A DNA stretch of 64,000 bases, taken from positions 124,001-188,000 of the forward strand of contig NZ_JAYGIL010000003.1 of assembly GCF_034931025.1 (NCBI RefSeq), in the 5' to 3' direction. How positions within the stretch are numbered: position 1 is the stretch's first letter; the number at the start of each line of letters is the position of its first letter. Positions 32,338 through 41,099 of this stretch are shown here, piece by piece. The translations under genes and the position numbers were made by a program. The stretch comes from Arcicella gelida. Lineage in GTDB: Bacteria; Bacteroidota; Bacteroidia; Cytophagales; Spirosomataceae. A model generated the notes under the pieces. It worked only from the letters and a program-made list of their open reading frames with translations. It ran no database searches and was not told where the DNA came from.

Positions 32338-34686
32338 ATGAGAAAAATCTTACTTTTCCTCTTCGTTAGTATTCAGTTGTTGGCTCAAAAGCCTGTTACG
32401 CTTCCAAGAAGTACGCCAGAAGCAGAAGGCGTTTCGTCGGAAGCTATTATCAATTTTCTGGAAGCCGCTTCAAAAAGTAAACATGAGTTTCATAGTTTTA
32501 TGTTGCTTCGCCACGGGAAAGTGGTGGCAGAATCTTGGTGGAATCCTTATCGAAACGATTTGAAGCACACCATGTATTCGGTCAGTAAAAGCTTTACGGC
32601 TACGGCGATAGGTTTTGCAGTTTCGGAAAAGAAAATTACGGTGGAGGATAAAGTGATTTCATTTTTTCCAGACGATTTGCCCACACAAGTAAGTCCATTC
32701 TTGGCTGAATTGAAGATTAAAGATTTGTTGACGATGAGTGTGGGACATCAAACTGACCCAACTGGTGAAATTGGTGCGAAAAATGAAAATTGGATAAAGG
32801 CATTTTTGCGTACTCCGATTGTGAATAAACCGGGTTCAAAATTCTTGTACAATTCAGCCGCTACTTATATGCTTTCGGCGATTGTTCAGAAAGTAACTGG
32901 ACAAAAAGTAATTGATTATTTACAACCAAGATTATTTGAACCTTTAGGAATTACAGGAATTGACTGGGAAGTTGACCCCAAAGGCATCAATACTGGTGGT
33001 TGGGGAATCCGTTTAAAAACCGAAGATATGGCAAAATTTGGGCAATTATTTCTGCAAAAAGGAATGTGGAAAGGCAAGCAAATTTTACCTGCTGCTTGGG
33101 TAGAAGAAGCAAGTACCATGAAAATCATGCAAGACCCCAATGCTACACAAGCTAAAAAAGACTCAAGTGATTGGCTTCAAGGTTATTGCTATCAGATGTG
33201 GCGAAGTAGAAATAATGCTTACAGAGGCGACGGAGCAAATGGTCAATTTATCATTGTATTGCCAGAAAAAGATGCAGTAATGATTGTAACAGCCGAAGCA
33301 CCCGATATGCAAGGTGAATTTAATTTACTTTGGAAATATATTTTCCCTGCTTTGAGCGATAAAAAATTACCTGCTAATCCAACAATGCTTGCCAAATTGA
33401 AAGAAAAATCAGCTTCGTTGGCTTTAGCGATTCCGAATAAAAATGTTAGTTCAAGTACCGAAACAAAAGTATCAGGTAAAACTTTTGGGATGGTTACGGG
33501 CGATAGAAGTTTTGAAAATGTAAAATTTGATTTTAGTAATGGTATTTGTAAAGTAAGTTTTAAAACAGATTCAACTACACACCAAATCCCGTTTGGAGCA
33601 GGTAAATGGGATTTGTCTGAAACTACCAAGTTTGGTCCATATTTAGTGGCAGTGGCAAAAGCCAATAGGGTAGGGCTTCCAGCTTTTAAAGTAGCAGGAA
33701 GCTATACTTGGAAAGACGAAAACACGCTTGAACTAACGCTTCGTTATATTGAAAGTCCACATACAGAAACAATCGTTTGTACTTTTGATGGCGATAATGT
33801 TTCGATAGATTTTCAAAGTATTTTCAATATCAATCGCAAAAGAACTATTTCAAAAGGCATTGTATTTACGCCAAAAGCCAATGCACCGAAATTAATCGTC
33901 AGAGGTGATGACATGGGTTATGCACATTCGGGTAATGAAGCCTTGATAAAATCGTATAAAGAAGGCATTGAAACTTCAATAGAAGTAATTGTAGCTTCGC
34001 CATGGTTTCCAGAAGCGGTGAAATTATTAGCTGAAAACAAAAGAGTAGATGTTGGTTTGCATTTTGCCATTACGAGCGAGTGGGATAATGTAAAATGGCG
34101 ACCACTCACCGAAGCCAAAAGTTTAAGAAATGCCGATGGATACTTCTATCCAATGCTTTTCCATAACAACAATTATCCAAAACAAGCTGTGTTGGACAAT
34201 GATTGGAAAATTGAAGACATTGAAAAAGAGCTGAGAGCTCAAATTGAAATGGCATTGAAGTACATTCCAAGATTAAGTCACGTTTCTGGACACATGGGAA
34301 GTACCGCTTTTACTCAAGAAGTAAAAGATATGGCAAGAAGAGTAGCCAAAGAATACAAACTGACAATGGTGGACGTAGATTCGATGAAAGACATAAAAGT
34401 AGCTTATACGGGTTTTGATTTCAATAATAAAAATACGGAACAAAGAATAGAAGGTTTTATTGGAATGTTGGATAAACTAGAAGACGGAAAAGCGTATGTT
34501 TTTGTAGAACATCCCGGTTTGGATAATGACGAACTCCGTGCAATTTCACATATTGGTTATGAAGACGTAGCCCAAGGTCGCCAAGATGTAACGACGATTT
34601 TTACCAGTGAAAAAGTAAGAACTGCAATTCTGAAAAAAGGAATTCAATTAGTAAGTTATAAAGAAGTAATAGAAGGAAGTAAATAA
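32338..34686 (+). CDS. Serine beta-lactamase-like hydrolase fused to ChbG/YdjC-type deacetylase
   Basis: A 782-residue secreted protein with a signal peptide (RKILLFLFVSIQLLAQ). Residues ~20-340 are a class C beta-lactamase/D-Ala carboxypeptidase fold: SVSK at 81-84 (catalytic Ser and Lys) and YNSA near 171. A beta-rich domain (about 375-515) follows. Residues ~520-782 match ChbG/YdjC-type carbohydrate deacetylases: GDDMG at 523-527, VDVGLHFAI, and HVSGHMG, the metal site. The fusion joins two hydrolases of acylated envelope material. The target could be peptidoglycan or N-acetylated sugars. The sequence has no frameshift at the join. Confidence 0.83.
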   Translation: MRKILLFLFVSIQLLAQKPVTLPRSTPEAEGVSSEAIINFLEAASKSKHEFHSFMLLRHGKVVAESWWNPYRNDLKHTMYSVSKSFTATAIGFAVSEKKITVEDKVISFFPDDLPTQVSPFLAELKIKDLLTMSVGHQTDPTGEIGAKNENWIKAFLRTPIVNKPGSKFLYNSAATYMLSAIVQKVTGQKVIDYLQPRLFEPLGITGIDWEVDPKGINTGGWGIRLKTEDMAKFGQLFLQKGMWKGKQILPAAWVEEASTMKIMQDPNATQAKKDSSDWLQGYCYQMWRSRNNAYRGDGANGQFIIVLPEKDAVMIVTAEAPDMQGEFNLLWKYIFPALSDKKLPANPTMLAKLKEKSASLALAIPNKNVSSSTETKVSGKTFGMVTGDRSFENVKFDFSNGICKVSFKTDSTTHQIPFGAGKWDLSETTKFGPYLVAVAKANRVGLPAFKVAGSYTWKDENTLELTLRYIESPHTETIVCTFDGDNVSIDFQSIFNINRKRTISKGIVFTPKANAPKLIVRGDDMGYAHSGNEALIKSYKEGIETSIEVIVASPWFPEAVKLLAENKRVDVGLHFAITSEWDNVKWRPLTEAKSLRNADGYFYPMLFHNNNYPKQAVLDNDWKIEDIEKELRAQIEMALKYIPRLSHVSGHMGSTAFTQEVKDMARRVAKEYKLTMVDVDSMKDIKVAYTGFDFNNKNTEQRIEGFIGMLDKLEDGKAYVFVEHPGLDNDELRAISHIGYEDVAQGRQDVTTIFTSEKVRTAILKKGIQLVSYKEVIEGSK

Positions 34687-34782
34687 TTGTCGGGAAAAAA
34701 TAGACCTTTTGCATCGATAAGGTAATGTTTTAAACTAAAAGTATCAATTTTGCCAAAATATTGAAAAAGCGAATAGTTTAAA

Positions 34783-35646
34783 ATGAAAAATTTCTTAGCA
34801 GGATTATTCTTTGCGATGCTTTGGGCTTCCGCTTCGGCGGCCACCAAAATAGGGCTTTTATCGGCTCAACCCTTTGTAATTGGTACTTGTAGATTTTTCT
34901 TGGCGGGCATATTAATGATGATTTACAGTCATCTCGTCAAGAAAAATCCATTACCAAAAGCCAAAGAATGGAAACAAATTGCTATTTATGGTTTCTTGAA
35001 TGTTACTGTTTATTTAGGTTGTTTTGTAGTAGCACTCAAATACGTTTCTGCTGGAATCGGTAGTTTGGCAGTGGCGACCAATCCATTAATCATCAGTATT
35101 TTGTCTGCTTTTTGGTTAGGTCGTTCGGTAAAACGTACTGAGATAGTTGGTTTAGCTTTGGGAATTATTGGGGTGGCAATTGCTACATACCCACTTTTTC
35201 AACAAAGTTATGCAAATGTTGAAGGGCTACTTATTCTTTCTGCAAGTATGATTGCCTATTCAATAGGAACGGTTTATTATTCAGCTCAAGAATGGCATTT
35301 ACCTTTGTTTACCATCAATGCTTGGCAAGTATTGTTAGGTGGAATCTTCTTATTGCCCATTACTTATTACTTCACTGATTGGTCGCAGAATGTTTATGAT
35401 GTTAATTTTAGCATGTCTGTACTTTGGTTGGCTATTCCAGTATCTATTGGGGCGGTACAATTGTGGTTATATCTCCTCAAAATAGACCCCGTCAAAGCCT
35501 CACTTTGGCTTTTCCTCAATCCCATTTTTGGGTTTATTTATGCGGCTGTTATTTTAAATGAACCCATCAGTAGTTTCACTTATATCGGTACATCTTTAGT
35601 GATTGCGGGTTTATATTTGGCACAACGAGAAAAACTAAATTCCTAA
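34783..35646 (+). CDS. EamA family (DMT) transporter
   Basis: A 287-residue membrane protein with about ten hydrophobic segments and the duplicated 5+5 EamA pattern (AGLFFAMLWASASAATKIG in the first half, LLILSASMIAYSIGTVYY in the second). Probably exports amino acids or other metabolites across the inner membrane. Its start follows the preceding gene by ~96 bases. Substrate unknown. Confidence 0.85.
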   Translation: MKNFLAGLFFAMLWASASAATKIGLLSAQPFVIGTCRFFLAGILMMIYSHLVKKNPLPKAKEWKQIAIYGFLNVTVYLGCFVVALKYVSAGIGSLAVATNPLIISILSAFWLGRSVKRTEIVGLALGIIGVAIATYPLFQQSYANVEGLLILSASMIAYSIGTVYYSAQEWHLPLFTINAWQVLLGGIFLLPITYYFTDWSQNVYDVNFSMSVLWLAIPVSIGAVQLWLYLLKIDPVKASLWLFLNPIFGFIYAAVILNEPISSFTYIGTSLVIAGLYLAQREKLNS

Positions 35647-35704
35647 ATACATTAGAATTCCCTGCTATTTTTTGTATTTTGGTATTTATAATCCTTCATA
35701 CTTT

Positions 35705-36811
35705 ATGATTTTATCTGCCTTAGTCTTTAGAAATTTCCTTAAAATATTCTTTACTTCTGTTTCTTTATTTGCCTGTAATTTGATAGACAAAACATCAAAT
35801 TTATTTGAAGATACTTCTTGGAAAGATTTTACTTGCGATACTGCCCAGTACGTTAGTGAATTAAAGATTTATACTTTAGCACAGCCATATTACTTAGCTG
35901 ATACTTTGCTGAAACAAGCCTTGAAACCCAGAAATATTTATGTAGCTCTTGCAGATGCTACAGGCAATATTCAAACAATGGCTTTGCAAGCTGACGGAGA
36001 GGAGGCTGCTCAATTGATTCAAACAACAGCTTTTCCTACTTTAAATACTTCTTGGCAAGAACAAGCTTACCTTTGGGCGTTGGTCAAACAACCCAATTAT
36101 TTATATAATCGTTGGGAAAATTTATTGGCTGATGAGCGTAAGGTTTTTCTGGAAAAAAGAGATTCTATCGTGGCGATTATGAAAGAGAAGCATCGTTCTA
36201 TCAAAGTAATTTCTGATTTACGTTCTACAAGTCGCCAATTACATTATTTAGGAAAAAAAAGGACAGCGACACCACTTTCAATGCATAATTTTGGCTTGGC
36301 GGCTGATGTCGCCATTTATACTCGTCGTAAAAGAATTTCTAATAATCTTAGCCTTTATCGTCCATTAGATAGTTTAACCGAAGCTTATGGATTGACTTGG
36401 GGCGGGAATTTTGTAGGTTTTATTGATTCTGGACATTTACAATTGTATAAAAATGGAGCAGAATTATTAAGAAAACACCCTGAATTAGTCTTTGAATTTG
36501 AGCCTTTCAGACCACAGTATAATGCTTGGATGAATAAAATGATAAGCTTAGGAAAAGAAAGTAAAGCAGAAGATACTAAAGAATTATTGCAGGAATTGAA
36601 TAAAATCAAACAAGACCAGCCTTGCCAATGTTTGAATATACAAGGTAAAACGCCTTATGCTTTGATGGAAAAAATTCAGACACAATTGGCAAATTCAGAT
36701 GATTATCAATACGAGAATGACTTATTGTTGATTGGTGATTTAACTTCGCAAACGGTGACTTTGGTAAGTGCAAAAAACAGAATCACTTTTCCTTTGGGTT
36801 TGTGGAAATAG
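35705..36811 (+). CDS. M15-type D,D-/L,D-peptidase, probable lipoprotein
   Basis: A 368-residue protein; the start is the ATG at 35705 rather than a TTG at 35672. The leader ends in LFACN, a lipobox-like cysteine. The central region has SMHNFGLAADVAIY (an HxxxxxxD zinc pair) and GFIDSGHLQLY (second His and Asp/Glu), matching M15 peptidases that cut peptidoglycan crosslinks. The C-terminal ~90 residues are helical and acidic. Location would be the outer-membrane periplasmic face. The exact bond cleaved is not known. Confidence 0.75.
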   Translation: MILSALVFRNFLKIFFTSVSLFACNLIDKTSNLFEDTSWKDFTCDTAQYVSELKIYTLAQPYYLADTLLKQALKPRNIYVALADATGNIQTMALQADGEEAAQLIQTTAFPTLNTSWQEQAYLWALVKQPNYLYNRWENLLADERKVFLEKRDSIVAIMKEKHRSIKVISDLRSTSRQLHYLGKKRTATPLSMHNFGLAADVAIYTRRKRISNNLSLYRPLDSLTEAYGLTWGGNFVGFIDSGHLQLYKNGAELLRKHPELVFEFEPFRPQYNAWMNKMISLGKESKAEDTKELLQELNKIKQDQPCQCLNIQGKTPYALMEKIQTQLANSDDYQYENDLLLIGDLTSQTVTLVSAKNRITFPLGLWK

Positions 36812-36870
36812 AAGCAGTTGATAGATATAGATAGCTTTTTATGGCATGGATGACGGTTTCCGATGCCATT

Positions 36871-37215
36871 TTATAAAGCCATTGACTTTTCGATTTTGTT
36901 AAAATCAAGAGGTTTTTCAATAAAAGAATCAGCACCAACACTTGATGCCAGTTCAAACAAATTCCCCATCGCACTAATCATAATAATCTTAGAATTTGGT
37001 GAAAGAGATTTAATTTCTTTTACACGGTCAATTCCAAAACCATCAGGCAAGTTATTATCTAAAAATAACCAATTTGGTTTTACTTCTAAAGCCTTTCCAA
37101 TTCCTTCTTGAAGCGTTAGTGCGTAGTATGAAGAAATTCCTTTTCTTTTAAGAAAATGTTTTAATAAAAGACAGGTGTCTTTCTCGTCATCGATAATTAA
37201 AGCTACATTTTTCAT
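36871..37215 (-). CDS. Response regulator receiver-domain protein
   Basis: A 114-residue stand-alone REC domain: LIIDDEKDT with the acidic pair, phospho-acceptor D53 in FLDNNLPDG, then IIMISAM and a late Lys in IEKPLDF. No output domain, so it may work as a phosphoryl relay or by protein contact. No kinase gene is adjacent on the same strand. The shared leader region is at 37216-37543. Confidence 0.85.
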   Translation of the reverse strand: MKNVALIIDDEKDTCLLLKHFLKRKGISSYYALTLQEGIGKALEVKPNWLFLDNNLPDGFGIDRVKEIKSLSPNSKIIMISAMGNLFELASSVGADSFIEKPLDFNKIEKSMAL

Positions 37216-37543
37216 GACATTTGGCAGTCCAAATCGTTTCGTCTTGTCAGCCTTTTAAACAAAATTGTTATAGGGAACAGCATAAGATTTCTGATGAACT
37301 CTTTTAGTTACACTTTTTGAATAGACATTGTTAAAAAATCGTGCCAGAGATTAATTGATTAGGCAGAATTAAAAAGATAAATTCCACAATTTGAGGATAC
37401 TGTACCTCAAAACTATCCAAAAAATCAAGCAAAAGGTTTAGGTATGAAAATTTTGAGATTTAGAGAAGAAATGATGCAATTGAATAGATTTGATAAACTA
37501 TTCAGCTAAGGTATTAAAGATTCACGCTAAAACAATTTTTATC
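37216..37543. other. Intergenic stretch of 328 bases, no gene seen
   Basis: Lies between the divergent receiver gene and the YtxH gene. A small hairpin TTTGAGG-8-CCTCAAA occurs near 37392-37413. Otherwise AT-rich, with no reading frame or RNA recognised; promoters for both genes are expected here. Confidence 0.5.
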
Positions 37544-37852
37544 ATGTCAAACAACGCAAAAATTATTATTGGAATTGCTGCCGCCGCAGCGGTAGGTGCA
37601 GCAATTGGATTAGTGTTTGCCCCAGAAAAAGGTGCTGATTTGAGAAAAAAAGTAAAGAAAAATGCCAACACTTGGGCGGATGAATTGCTTACGTTGATCA
37701 AAAAAGGCGAAAATCAAGCTAAAGGTTTAGTAGATGATGCTGAAAACCGAGCAAGAAATTGGAAGAATAAAGCGAAAGACGAATTTGACGAAATCGCAGA
37801 GACGACAACGGGTTCTGTAAAATCAATTCAAAGAGATGTAGCAGCGATATAG
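37544..37852 (+). CDS. YtxH-domain protein
   Basis: A 102-residue protein starting MSNNAKIIIGIAAAAAVGAA (ATG at 37544; the upstream extension is not family-like). One N-terminal membrane segment carries GAAIGLVFAPEKG, the YtxH hallmark, followed by a helical, Lys/Glu-rich tail. YtxH proteins are general-stress membrane-associated proteins of unknown mechanism. With the next two genes it forms an envelope or stress group. Confidence 0.85.
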   Translation: MSNNAKIIIGIAAAAAVGAAIGLVFAPEKGADLRKKVKKNANTWADELLTLIKKGENQAKGLVDDAENRARNWKNKAKDEFDEIAETTTGSVKSIQRDVAAI

Positions 37853-37857
37853 TTTTT

Positions 37858-37988
37858 TAAGCTGACCAAGTACAAGTAATTAAGAGTTGTGAATTATGAA
37901 ATTAAAATACAGTGATATTCGGTAATTTAATTTATTCAACAAAGTAGCTTTTTTTCGCCGACTACTTACCAAAGGCTTGGTCAGCTTA
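37858..37988 (+). other. Structured intercistronic RNA candidate
   Basis: Perfect 13-base arms TAAGCTGACCAAG (37858-37870) and CTTGGTCAGCTTA (37976-37988) enclose ~105 bases with an inner hairpin (AAGTAG 37942-37947, CTACTT 37962-37967). It lies between the YtxH gene and the holin-like gene. It could be a processed or regulatory RNA of the operon; no known family recognised. Confidence 0.45.
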
Positions 37989-38040
37989 TCATAAACTTTT
38001 TATTTTCCTGAAAATTAGTCTCTAACTTAATTTTAAAACG

Positions 38041-38412
38041 ATGGCAGCCTTTGAACAAACAAAAGATATTGCGGAAGACATCTTCGAACATGCTAGTGAT
38101 TATGTGGAGGCTCGCTGGAAGTTAGGAGTATTGAATACTTCATCAAAAGCAGCCAATGGTATTGCAGACCTTGCAACGACTTTACTTTTTATTTTACTTT
38201 TTATGATAGTCTTATTATTTATGAGTTTGTCGGTGGCTTGGGTGCTGGGACAATACTTTAACAGTGTAGCATTGGGCTTTTTTGGTGTAGGTGTTTTTTA
38301 TGTAATAGCAGGAATTTTACTTTGGTTTATCAAAGACGAATATATTAAACTGCCTTTGGTTAATTCTTTTTTAAAGAAATTTTACAGCGAAGATGAAGAT
38401 AGAAAATATTGA
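38041..38412 (+). CDS. Phage holin family (DUF1469-type) membrane protein
   Basis: A 123-residue protein. A short amphipathic N-terminus (FEHASDYVEARWKLGVLNT) precedes two membrane segments (about residues 46-68 and 78-100). The pattern matches the holin-superfamily III proteins that sit with YtxH genes; here there are no phage genes nearby. The next gene begins 20 bases before its stop. Confidence 0.75.
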   Translation: MAAFEQTKDIAEDIFEHASDYVEARWKLGVLNTSSKAANGIADLATTLLFILLFMIVLLFMSLSVAWVLGQYFNSVALGFFGVGVFYVIAGILLWFIKDEYIKLPLVNSFLKKFYSEDEDRKY

Positions 38413-38908
38413 GCAGCTAAAAGTCGAAAAGCTAAGGCTTGAAAATGATATTTTAATAGCCAAAGGAAAACTTACTGAAGATATTAAAATGCTTCAGGCT
38501 GAAATTCAACCCGTTCGACAGATGGTTGATGTTTCTAAAAATTTATTTGTGGAGAGTAACCGCAACAGTAGCCTCGTAAATATTGGGTTAGATTTAGGAG
38601 TGGATATGCTGTTAAGAAATACTCTTTTACGTAATTCATCTTGGTTGGTTCGACTTGCCGTTCCTTTTTTTGCCAAAAACTTACTGAGTAATTATGTTGA
38701 CAAGAATAAAGATGAAATGGTGAATCAGTCGGTTGCTTGGTTCAATGAAAAGACTAAGCCCGAAAATACTTTGCAGGTTCAGCTACCCAAAGCAAAGCAA
38801 GGCTTGCTGGAAAAATCTTTACTTTGGGTAAAAAAAGTTACCAGCGAAAAGCCTACAGAAATGATTGAGCATTCGGGAAGTCAACCTAAACTATCAATTT
38901 CTACATAA
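38393..38908 (+). CDS. Hypothetical protein of the YtxH/holin group
   Basis: A 171-residue protein overlapping the end of the holin-like gene by 20 bases. The N-terminus is a coiled coil (IEQLKVEKLRLENDILIAK). A moderately hydrophobic segment lies near residues 80-100. No domain recognised. The overlap and strand make it part of the same operon. It converges with the receiver gene at 38901. Confidence 0.65.
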   Translation: MKIENIEQLKVEKLRLENDILIAKGKLTEDIKMLQAEIQPVRQMVDVSKNLFVESNRNSSLVNIGLDLGVDMLLRNTLLRNSSWLVRLAVPFFAKNLLSNYVDKNKDEMVNQSVAWFNEKTKPENTLQVQLPKAKQGLLEKSLLWVKKVTSEKPTEMIEHSGSQPKLSIST

Positions 38909-39347
38909 TTGTGGGTGGAAGTGTTACGATTTCCAACCAGAATTTTGTCATTGTTGATAGGATTTCAGTGAGTTCAGTAAACGAATTAGGTTTTACGATA
39001 TAAGCGTTCGCACCCGAAGAGTAACATAAATTTACATCTTCTTCCGCTTTTGAAGTCGTCAAAATGATGACTGGGATTTTTTTGAAAAGTGGATTTGCTT
39101 TGATTTCTTTCAAGGTTTCTCTGCCATCTTTTTTAGGCATATTCAAATCCAAAATGATGATTGAAGGCTTAGGGAAATTATATTTATCGGCAAATTGTCC
39201 TTCATTTTTTAGATATTCTAGTACTTCAACGCCATTTTCAACAAAATGAATAGGAGTGTTCGAGGTACAATCCTCTAAGGCAGATTTTACCAAAAATTTA
39301 TCATCATCATCATCGTCAGCAATTAAGATATTACATCTTTTGTTCAT
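38901..39347 (-). CDS. Response regulator receiver-domain protein (Rcp1-like)
   Basis: A 148-residue REC domain with ADDDDDD acidic site, phospho-acceptor D67 in IIILDLNMPKKDG, Thr/Ser in ILTTSKAEED and Lys in YIVKPNSF. It resembles receivers paired with phytochrome-like kinases. A histidine kinase gene lies immediately upstream on the same strand after 11 bases, so this is likely its partner. Confidence 0.87.
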   Translation of the reverse strand: MNKRCNILIADDDDDDKFLVKSALEDCTSNTPIHFVENGVEVLEYLKNEGQFADKYNFPKPSIIILDLNMPKKDGRETLKEIKANPLFKKIPVIILTTSKAEEDVNLCYSSGANAYIVKPNSFTELTEILSTMTKFWLEIVTLPPTIM

Positions 39348-39358
39348 TTTATCAATTT

Positions 39359-40756
39359 TTAAGCAGTTATCGGGAAATAGACACTGAAAGTGGCTCCTTC
39401 GTAGGGATTGCTATCGGCAAAGATAAAACCATTGTGGTTTGTCATCACTCTTCTGCAAATCGCTAAGCCAACACCAGTACCTTGATAGGTATTACGGTTA
39501 TGTAAACGTTGGAAAATTACGAATATTTTCTCGGAATATTCACCTTCAAAGCCAATTCCGTTGTCCTGTATAGAGATTTTATGGAAAAAACGCTCTTCAT
39601 GAATACTAGAAAGCTGAGGTATCGTATTGCCTTGAACGGTAGAATATTCGATGATAGTATGTGGATTTACGCCTTCTTTCGTATATTTTAAAGAATTACT
39701 GATTAAATTCATAAAAAGTTGATTCATCTGAAAGTTATAGGCTTTCAATTCTGGGAGCTTTGCAATAGAAAATGTAGCTTTTTTCTGAGTAATGATTTCA
39801 GAAAAATCACTCAAGACATCATCAATAATTTGGTTGAGATTCACCGAACTTAAACTATGAGTTTTATGATTTACTAATCTTGAAAAGTTTAGTAAATCAT
39901 CAATCAGTACTTGCATTCTGGCTGCTGAAGTAGAAACCTTATCTAAAGTTTCTTTTCCATCATCGTTCAAAACCATTTTTTGTTTTACTTGTAGTTTATC
40001 ACAAAATGCTCTGATTTTTCGGAGTGGCTCTTGTAAATCGTGCGAAGCTACATAAGCAAATTGCTCTAGTTCAGTATTCGAACGGTTCAATTCTTCAATT
40101 TTATTTTCTAATGCTTTCTGGAATTTAAAACGGTTTTTAAGTTCAGTATAAACCAAGTAAAAGGAAATTAGCAAAAGCGTAAAAGAAGCAACAGCCAACA
40201 TGATTTGATAAATTGGCAAAAGCGATTGTCCATGTATTTTTGAACGTACTCTGGTTTCAAGAATTGATTTTTCATTATTTTGAAAAGTGGAAATCCAAAT
40301 TCTGAGGTTATCCATTGCTTTTCGACCTTGTTCAAATTTACTGATTTCTAAAGGTTTATTGTTTTTGATGGTTTGAATATTATAGTCAACGTACTTAATT
40401 TTCTCATAAACCATTTCTTTAATTTTCGCCAAACTTCTTAACTGTACAGGATTATCTGACACCAAAATCTTTAGTGTATCCAATCTTGAAAATACTTTTT
40501 CTTTCCCTTCATTGTAATGAATTAAATGGCTTTTTTTACCGGTAATGATATAACCTCTTTGCCCAGTTTCCACATCTTTCATAGATGAAATTAGTTCTTC
40601 GCTTACCCATAAAACCGATTGGGTGTGTTCAACAAGTTGGGTGTATTCAGTATTCTGAGCGATTTGTTCGAAAGAAACCCATGATAAACCGCCAAGCATA
40701 AAGGCAAAGCCTATAAATGAAGCTATGATGAACTGTAGGGTCTGAGATTTCTGCAT
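39359..40756 (-). CDS. Sensor histidine kinase with CHASE3 domain
   Basis: About 465 residues from the ATG at 40756 (MQKSQTLQFIIASFIGFAF). Two membrane spans (near residues 5-27 and 190-210) enclose a periplasmic CHASE3 sensor with its VETGQRGYIITGK element. The HisKA box is FAYVASHDLQEPLRKI (H239), followed by the HATPase domain with NLISNSLKY, DNGIGF and GTGVGLAI. An upstream TTG at 40924 would add 56 residues of poor character. It probably phosphorylates the receiver just downstream. Confidence 0.88.
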   Translation of the reverse strand: MQKSQTLQFIIASFIGFAFMLGGLSWVSFEQIAQNTEYTQLVEHTQSVLWVSEELISSMKDVETGQRGYIITGKKSHLIHYNEGKEKVFSRLDTLKILVSDNPVQLRSLAKIKEMVYEKIKYVDYNIQTIKNNKPLEISKFEQGRKAMDNLRIWISTFQNNEKSILETRVRSKIHGQSLLPIYQIMLAVASFTLLLISFYLVYTELKNRFKFQKALENKIEELNRSNTELEQFAYVASHDLQEPLRKIRAFCDKLQVKQKMVLNDDGKETLDKVSTSAARMQVLIDDLLNFSRLVNHKTHSLSSVNLNQIIDDVLSDFSEIITQKKATFSIAKLPELKAYNFQMNQLFMNLISNSLKYTKEGVNPHTIIEYSTVQGNTIPQLSSIHEERFFHKISIQDNGIGFEGEYSEKIFVIFQRLHNRNTYQGTGVGLAICRRVMTNHNGFIFADSNPYEGATFSVYFPITA

Positions 40757-41099
40757 AGTTGATAAATTGCTTGATGAAGCAGTATTTTGATTAAATAGTA
40801 ATTGAAAATATTTAAAATTTTTTAAGCGAGAACGAGTAATAATGAGGAATCTTCTTTTTAACAAATAAGTTAATTTAAAAACACTTTCTACAAAGTGTGG
40901 ATTTTTTTGCACAACTTGTACCAAAGTATTGCAATGTGCTATTTGTTAGTTTTTTGAAACAATAAAATATTTTATTGTTAAGTTTCTGTTTTTTAGGTAC
41001 TTAAATTTTTTTATTTATTTTTTTCAAAAAAATAAATAAAAAACAAAATTACGGCTCATTAATTGAAAATAGGTAGTAGTCTCCTAAAACTATATCAAC
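40757..41099. other. Divergent intergenic region between the CHASE3 kinase and rpoN
   Basis: 343 bases, strongly AT-rich, with a perfect AT-only palindrome at 41007-41043. It must hold both promoters. No reading frame or RNA recognised. Confidence 0.5.
41007..41043. promoter_or_regulatory. AT-only perfect palindrome upstream of rpoN
   Basis: 18-base arms TTTTTTATTTATTTTTTT and its reverse complement around one C. It lies 57-93 bases before the rpoN ATG. It could be a protein-binding dyad or form a cruciform. Confidence 0.4.

Noticed and set aside
32338..34686. The serine hydrolase/deacetylase gene as two genes joined by a frameshift or assembly error
   Set aside because: The frame is continuous with normal codon use and a beta-rich domain across the join, so it is treated as a true fusion.
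35672..35704. TTG start of the M15-type peptidase
   Set aside because: The ATG at 35705 puts the signal and lipobox in normal positions; the TTG adds residues without leader character.
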